Part shown: one piece after another, positions 7,992-11,343 of the stretch
How the letters are laid out: every line of letters starts with the position of its first letter
Position numbering within the stretch: position 1 is the first letter of the stretch
DNA from: Zymoseptoria tritici IPO323
Lineage: Eukaryota; Ascomycota; Dothideomycetes; Mycosphaerellales; Mycosphaerellaceae
Assembly (NCBI RefSeq): GCF_000219625.1
Contig: NC_018201.1
Span: forward strand, 5,369-16,711
Length of the DNA stretch: 11,343 nt
Direction: 5' to 3'
The notes under the pieces: generated by a model
What the model saw: the letters and a program-made list of their open reading frames with translations, nothing else
What the model was told of the DNA's origin: nothing
Databases searched by the model: none
Made by a program: the position numbers and the translations under genes

Positions 7992-8233
7992 TGAGAATCT
8001 TTTAAGGACGTAGTGAAGTCCTAAAGTAAGAATTTGGAGAAATTCGGCTAATTCCGGAATTTACGAAAATTACGGATTTTGGCGAAGTGCTAACTTTGCA
8101 CCCTCGTCAAAAGCTCGGAAGATGTGCTGTGCCCGTCGAAGGTAAGCCAGAATCAAAACACATCGGTAAGTGTTCGGAGTAGACATTCGGTAGATTAACT
8201 ATAATGTTGAGCTTTTCGCGCACAATAGAAACC
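7992..8233. other. Boundary between mutated block and normal-composition DNA, no gene seen
   Basis: The first TGA trinucleotide to the right of the inserted element appears at 7992, and CpA/TpG quickly return to ordinary frequency (for example around 8100-8200). The region has short AATTC/GGAAT-type repeats near 8035-8065 and no convincing open frame. It is also the downstream flank of the minus-strand gene that ends at 8234. Confidence 0.6.
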
Positions 8234-9413
8234 CTACGATGCACACGTCAGTATGGCCCTGTTGACGAGACTTGCACATACATACTCCGTTCCTGTGAGA
8301 CGTGCTAACTCATACGTAGGATCGATGCGGTACCTGGGATCTACCCGTCGCCAGTCGAAGCGATCCTCTTGCGGCTCATACGCCAACAACTGATCTGTAA
8401 GGAGAGTCATTACCTCTTCCGCGACTACTCTGCTCAAACCGCCGCCGTACTAGGAGGCGGTGTCAGTTTGAGCGGCAGCGAAAGCGGCCAGAATGTTGAA
8501 TGCAGCTTGACCAACATCTCTCGCAGCGAGGAGGTTGACCAGATTGAGGACACCTGTAACCCACGCTCGGGCTCGACTTCGACGAGCCCTCTCTTTCCCA
8601 CTGGCTGACCCGCTTCTCGACTCAGTATTCGAACGACGGCCGCCCCGATGAGCGGTTTCCGCGCAAGCGCAGGGGAAGGATGCGATCCAAGCCAGATGCC
8701 CGACACGGCTGGACTATGTCTGAAGCTTCACCCTTGGGCCTCATATCGTCCAAGTCGTCCTCCCAAGCCAGGAACTCGCTGCCCTGCGTGTACAGTCGTT
8801 CTGTGCCACGAATTATGGTGTCGAACACTTCCTTAACGACTCTCAACACTCGTGGGTGTCTCTCTTCTCCTATTGGCTCGCAGCCATGCTGTTTTCTCCC
8901 TGCACCTTGCGTGATGCTTGCATCGGGCGGTTTCCTTTTGTATGGGATAAGCTTTGGTGCAACCTGGCAACGCGGCAGTTGTGAGCGGTCCTTTGTGGCC
9001 GGTGAAGTCTGATGAGTAGACAGAGGCGATTCGGATGGCCGAGTATCCGCTTGTAGTCTTGGCGCAGAGTCGGGACTAGCAAGTGGAGTCGCTTGAGCGA
9101 AGGCTGAAATCGAATCGGGGTCCAGGCTCGACTCGGAGAGCTGACTCGCCCGAGACGTGGATTGCGATGAGGAGGGCTCGGCTACTGAGGTAACAGACGT
9201 TTGGGAGAGCTGGGTCATCCCGGTGCGTGGATATGAGAGATTCGATTGTGAAGTTCCGAGTGTGGATGTCGGCAGCGGAGACTGCAGCTCCGAGCTGGAG
9301 CCCTGACCCATTGGGGCTAACAGGCTGGAGGATGGGTCGGAACGAGTTCGAGCAAGTGCAATTAGCTGCAAGGAAAACTCGGCCTCCTGCACCGTAGCTG
9401 AGACTGAGGACAT
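8234..9413 (-). CDS. Ser/Thr/Pro-rich hypothetical protein, exon structure unresolved, possibly broken
   Basis: I do not recognise the family. The first ATG of the long minus frame is at 9413, with A at -3 (AACAATG); that frame runs to a TGA at 8622. It encodes a low-complexity Ser/Thr/Pro/Gln-rich section for about 150 residues, then a basic segment (KLIPYKRKPP) and a charged section (VLRVVKEVFD, FLAWEDDLDD). A second minus frame ending at the TAG 8234 gives well-formed protein: NLVNLLAARD and AAFNILAAFAAAQ, then, after an in-frame TAG at 8450-8452, VVAEEVMTLL and RFDWRRVDPRYRIDP. One splice joins them in phase: donor GTGAAG at 8731 to acceptor TTACAG at 8554. The TAG then remains; it could be a CAG-to-TAG change, or the 3' splice site of another intron (CTGAC lies just upstream of CCTCCTAG, with a GTGGGT donor at 8564). 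Low-complexity N-terminus and charged C-terminus fit a regulatory or nuclear protein, but that is inference. Confidence 0.42.
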
Positions 9414-9535
9414 TGTTCGGAGGTGCCATAGTCGCCATCGTGACTCTTCGCATTGAGGTCGGGGTCCATCGCAAGTGGCGTTTCCGAGGCAATGGTGGCT
9501 GATAGAGACGGAAGTATGCGAAAAGTCCCAGTAGG

Positions 9536-10441
9536 ATGGCTGGAAGAGATGCTCCACGATGGCACTTGCGTCGTTCCTTGCGGTCAATTCGAGCTCAGTT
9601 CTTGCTGGTGCCAGAGAATCCCGGTGTCACGCCCAGAGCGTATCTCCAAATAGTCTGGAACTTCTCTCCCGGAAAGGGCCACGCAGTCACCAAGAGAATG
9701 GTCTGTACTCCCAAGTCAGGGCTCGTTTTGATACAAGTCTGGCGTATGGTGTGTAAAAGATCTCGACGGTGGAGCAGCGACGACCAAGCGCCGCGATCGG
9801 CCGGAAGGCAGATGTCATTGAAATCTGCTGTCAAGCTCGGTGTGCTCATGTCGGTCGGGACGGAAGATAGGCTACCGGAGATGGCGAAGTCAAGGTACTA
9901 CCTTTGCCAAATGGAAGACATCACCATCTCGACGCAAATGCTGGCGGCGGCCAAGGACTTCGAGCGCCTCTGGACACAATTCGCCGATGTTGACCACTAT
10001 CCATCTGGCTCCACCACACTTTGGTTCCGACATGGTTGGTTATGGTGTGGAGATGTCCCGACATCTGGAGGTAAGAGTTCTAGAAGGAGAAGGGCGAGTC
10101 GCTACGCAGCATGCTTGAATCTGAGCAAGACTTCATGTGGGACGGCAGGAAGTCTGGTGTCCCGATCGAGCTGCTCAGTCATGGTGTGCCTGCGAGCGAG
10201 TAAGAGACGGAACTTCCGGGTGACCTCCAGGAGCTGGAACGGTGTACATAGACTAGCTACATGGCATGATCCACTCGCTATCGAAATCGATCTGACATGG
10301 CGTCGCTCAACCATTACAAATCTCATGTTCCACCCTGTACAAGCGCAGCATCCAGCCCAGGTCAAGAAGTCTGTCTCCGGTTCAGCCCGTGGATATCGCT
10401 CATGGAAATTTTGCACGCCTCAGGCGTTACGCCAGCAATAA
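9536..10441 (+). CDS. Doubtful 301-codon open frame
   Basis: The frame begins with an ATG 122 bp upstream of, and divergent from, the proposed minus-strand start at 9413, and is open for 301 codons. The product is unusually rich in Arg, Ser, Trp and Cys with no recognisable domain, which is how antisense or shifted readings often look. Only one stretch, near 9860-10010 (for example QMLAAAKDFERLW), reads like ordinary protein. The competing minus frames at 9595-9849 and 10102-10416 are short and no more convincing. It may be a real fast-evolving gene, a decayed gene, or chance. I found no clear intron signals. Confidence 0.22.
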   Translation: MAGRDAPRWHLRRSLRSIRAQFLLVPENPGVTPRAYLQIVWNFSPGKGHAVTKRMVCTPKSGLVLIQVWRMVCKRSRRWSSDDQAPRSAGRQMSLKSAVKLGVLMSVGTEDRLPEMAKSRYYLCQMEDITISTQMLAAAKDFERLWTQFADVDHYPSGSTTLWFRHGWLWCGDVPTSGGKSSRRRRASRYAACLNLSKTSCGTAGSLVSRSSCSVMVCLRASKRRNFRVTSRSWNGVHRLATWHDPLAIEIDLTWRRSTITNLMFHPVQAQHPAQVKKSVSGSARGYRSWKFCTPQALRQQ

Positions 10442-10622
10442 AGAATGAGCCACCCTGGGTTTTGGGACGTGCAGAGAGCCCTCGTACCACGGTTTGGTAC
10501 GCGTGTTCTCCACCGGGCCCAGTCAGCCCTAATGTCAATTCCCTGTTGTTTACCTGCTCTTGTGTCGTCGGTATAGCTCCATTGTCGCTGTAAACCAGCC
10601 CTTTGAGGTGTTGTTAACTGCC
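10442..10622 (+). promoter_or_regulatory. 5' flank of the gene at 10623
   Basis: About 180 bp of non-repetitive DNA separates the doubtful frame from the ATG at 10623. The frame of the downstream gene is closed by a TAA near 10530, and no ATG occurs in that frame between there and 10623. There are pyrimidine-rich runs, as is usual in fungal 5' regions, but no firm TATA box or binding site can be named. Confidence 0.3.
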
Positions 10623-11343
10623 ATGCCGTCTCTTTTCATGCCGCCCTCAAGCCCTCCTTCTGCCGCTGGATCAAGTCCTCGTCGCTCACCGCGGAAGCTC
10701 GTTCGCACGCGTATTGTCGAGGAAGCTATCGACGCGTTGAGGCCAGGAGGTCGTGGAGGTAGAGCGGTAGACGCTGAATTAAGTCGAATCGAGGAGGAAG
10801 AGGAGGGTGATGTCGCTCGCAGTGACGCGGTTGATGAGGAGGGTGATGTCGCTCGCAGTGACGCGGTTGATGAGGAGGGTGATGTCGCTCGCAGTGACGC
10901 GGTTGATGAGGAGGGTGATGTCGCTCGCAGTGACGCGGTTGATGAGGAGGAAGAGGTCGCTCGCAGTGACGCGGTTGATGAGGAGGAAGAAGTCGCCGGT
11001 GGAACTGTCCGTTCTGTCAGTGAGCAGGCCGCCATTGATGCTGCCATTGAAGAAGAGCCTTGTCGTCAAGACCGTCTGCGTGCGGCGGCAATGTTAGAAG
11101 ACAAGAGGAGGTTGAAGCGTGAATACTCACGGCAGCGCAGGCTGCGGTTGAAGGCTGCTCAGGTCGTCGGTGCGATAATTGGCAAGCGCGCGCGTCCGGA
11201 TGTCGATGTTGATGGTATCGATGTTGATGGTGAGGATGAGGATGAGGTGGAAGAAGAAGGAAACAATGCTATTTTGGGCACTTTCTCTCTCGCTCCACCC
11301 AGCGTGAGCGAGCGCCCTGAAGATCGGCCGCCGATGAGTTCGT
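10623..11343 (+). CDS. Repeat-containing, highly charged hypothetical protein, 3' end outside the window
   Basis: The frame opens at ATG 10623 (G at -3, in-frame TAA near 10530) and stays open for 240 codons to the window edge, so the gene is partial. Residues 1-30 are Ser/Pro/Arg-rich (SPRRSPRK). Residues 60-119 are five copies of EEGDVARSDAVD, the fifth reading EEEEVARSDAVD, followed by a degenerate sixth. Residues about 158-178 are strongly basic and likely helical (KRRLKREYSRQRRLRLK), and KRARP follows at 188; both resemble nuclear localisation signals. Residues about 193-212 are Asp/Glu-rich (GEDEDEVEEE). Mixed acidic and basic low complexity suggests a nuclear or DNA/chromatin-associated protein. 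Such N-termini also occur in large fungal transposon proteins such as Helitron helicases, but no catalytic domain lies within the window, so function is unknown. Confidence 0.72.
   Translation, partial: MPSLFMPPSSPPSAAGSSPRRSPRKLVRTRIVEEAIDALRPGGRGGRAVDAELSRIEEEEEGDVARSDAVDEEGDVARSDAVDEEGDVARSDAVDEEGDVARSDAVDEEEEVARSDAVDEEEEVAGGTVRSVSEQAAIDAAIEEEPCRQDRLRAAAMLEDKRRLKREYSRQRRLRLKAAQVVGAIIGKRARPDVDVDGIDVDGEDEDEVEEEGNNAILGTFSLAPPSVSERPEDRPPMSS
10800..10979 (+). repeat. Coding minisatellite, five 36-bp units
   Basis: Units start at 10800, 10836, 10872, 10908 and 10944. The first four are identical base for base; the fifth differs only in codons 3-4 (GAAGAG for GGTGAT). A sixth, diverged unit starts at 10980. 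The unit is twelve codons, so copy-number change keeps the frame. The repeat is not RIP-mutated. It also produces open frames on other strands and frames, including a minus-strand Ser/Thr-rich one, which are shadows. Confidence 0.95.

Noticed and set aside
8860..9500. Additional minus-strand frames of 70 and 138 codons within the Ser-rich gene
   Set aside because: They overlap the better-supported frame starting at 9413 and show no better composition; treated as shadows.
10550..11097. Open frames of 165, 96 and 96 codons over the minisatellite
   Set aside because: They are shifted or antisense readings of the 36-bp coding repeat; the frame from 10623 gives the balanced charged protein with a good start and stays open to the edge.

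Overview
The window looks like chromosomal DNA of a filamentous ascomycete that has, or had, strong repeat-induced point mutation (RIP). Positions 1 to about 7991 form an A/T-rich block. In it the dinucleotides CpA and TpG are almost gone while CpG stays common, and this is the signature of RIP rather than of ordinary CpG deamination. The right third (about 7992 to 11343) has normal composition. The switch is sharp.

Layout of the mutated block. Positions 1-880 are a degenerate tandem satellite with a period close to 160 bp. Positions 890-1050 hold a cluster of hairpins and a 20-bp direct repeat. Positions 1052-2239 are the fossil of a Ty3/gypsy-type integrase. It is recognisable from a zinc-finger half, a D-58-D-35-E core and a C-terminal GPY/F-like motif, all in one unshifted frame broken by about 19 TAG/TAA codons. 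Positions 2241-3083 carry no readable gene. From about 3830 to 6959 there is a second, much longer fossil frame of about 1,040 codons with roughly 39 TAG/TAA stops and no frameshift; I do not recognise its family. Positions 6960-7991 are mutated non-coding DNA with two hairpins.

Positions 3099-3814 stand apart. This segment has normal CpA/TpG content, ends in a (CAAA)n tail and is flanked by a perfect 15-bp direct duplication. It is therefore best read as a non-LTR type retroelement copy (SINE, or 5'-truncated LINE) that inserted after the surrounding DNA had been mutated.

The normal-composition part holds a minus-strand Ser/Thr/Pro-rich hypothetical gene (about 9413 down to 8234, exon structure unresolved), a doubtful plus-strand frame (9536-10441), and a plus-strand gene starting at 10623 that runs off the window. 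The last encodes a highly charged, probably nuclear protein containing five 12-residue repeats, four of them identical at the DNA level.

No rRNA, tRNA, CRISPR array or bacterial-type operon was seen. The genes on the right do not form a recognisable pathway. The window is mainly a record of mobile-element arrival, point-mutational silencing and later re-insertion, beside a gene-bearing flank. All dinucleotide and stop-codon counts were made by eye.
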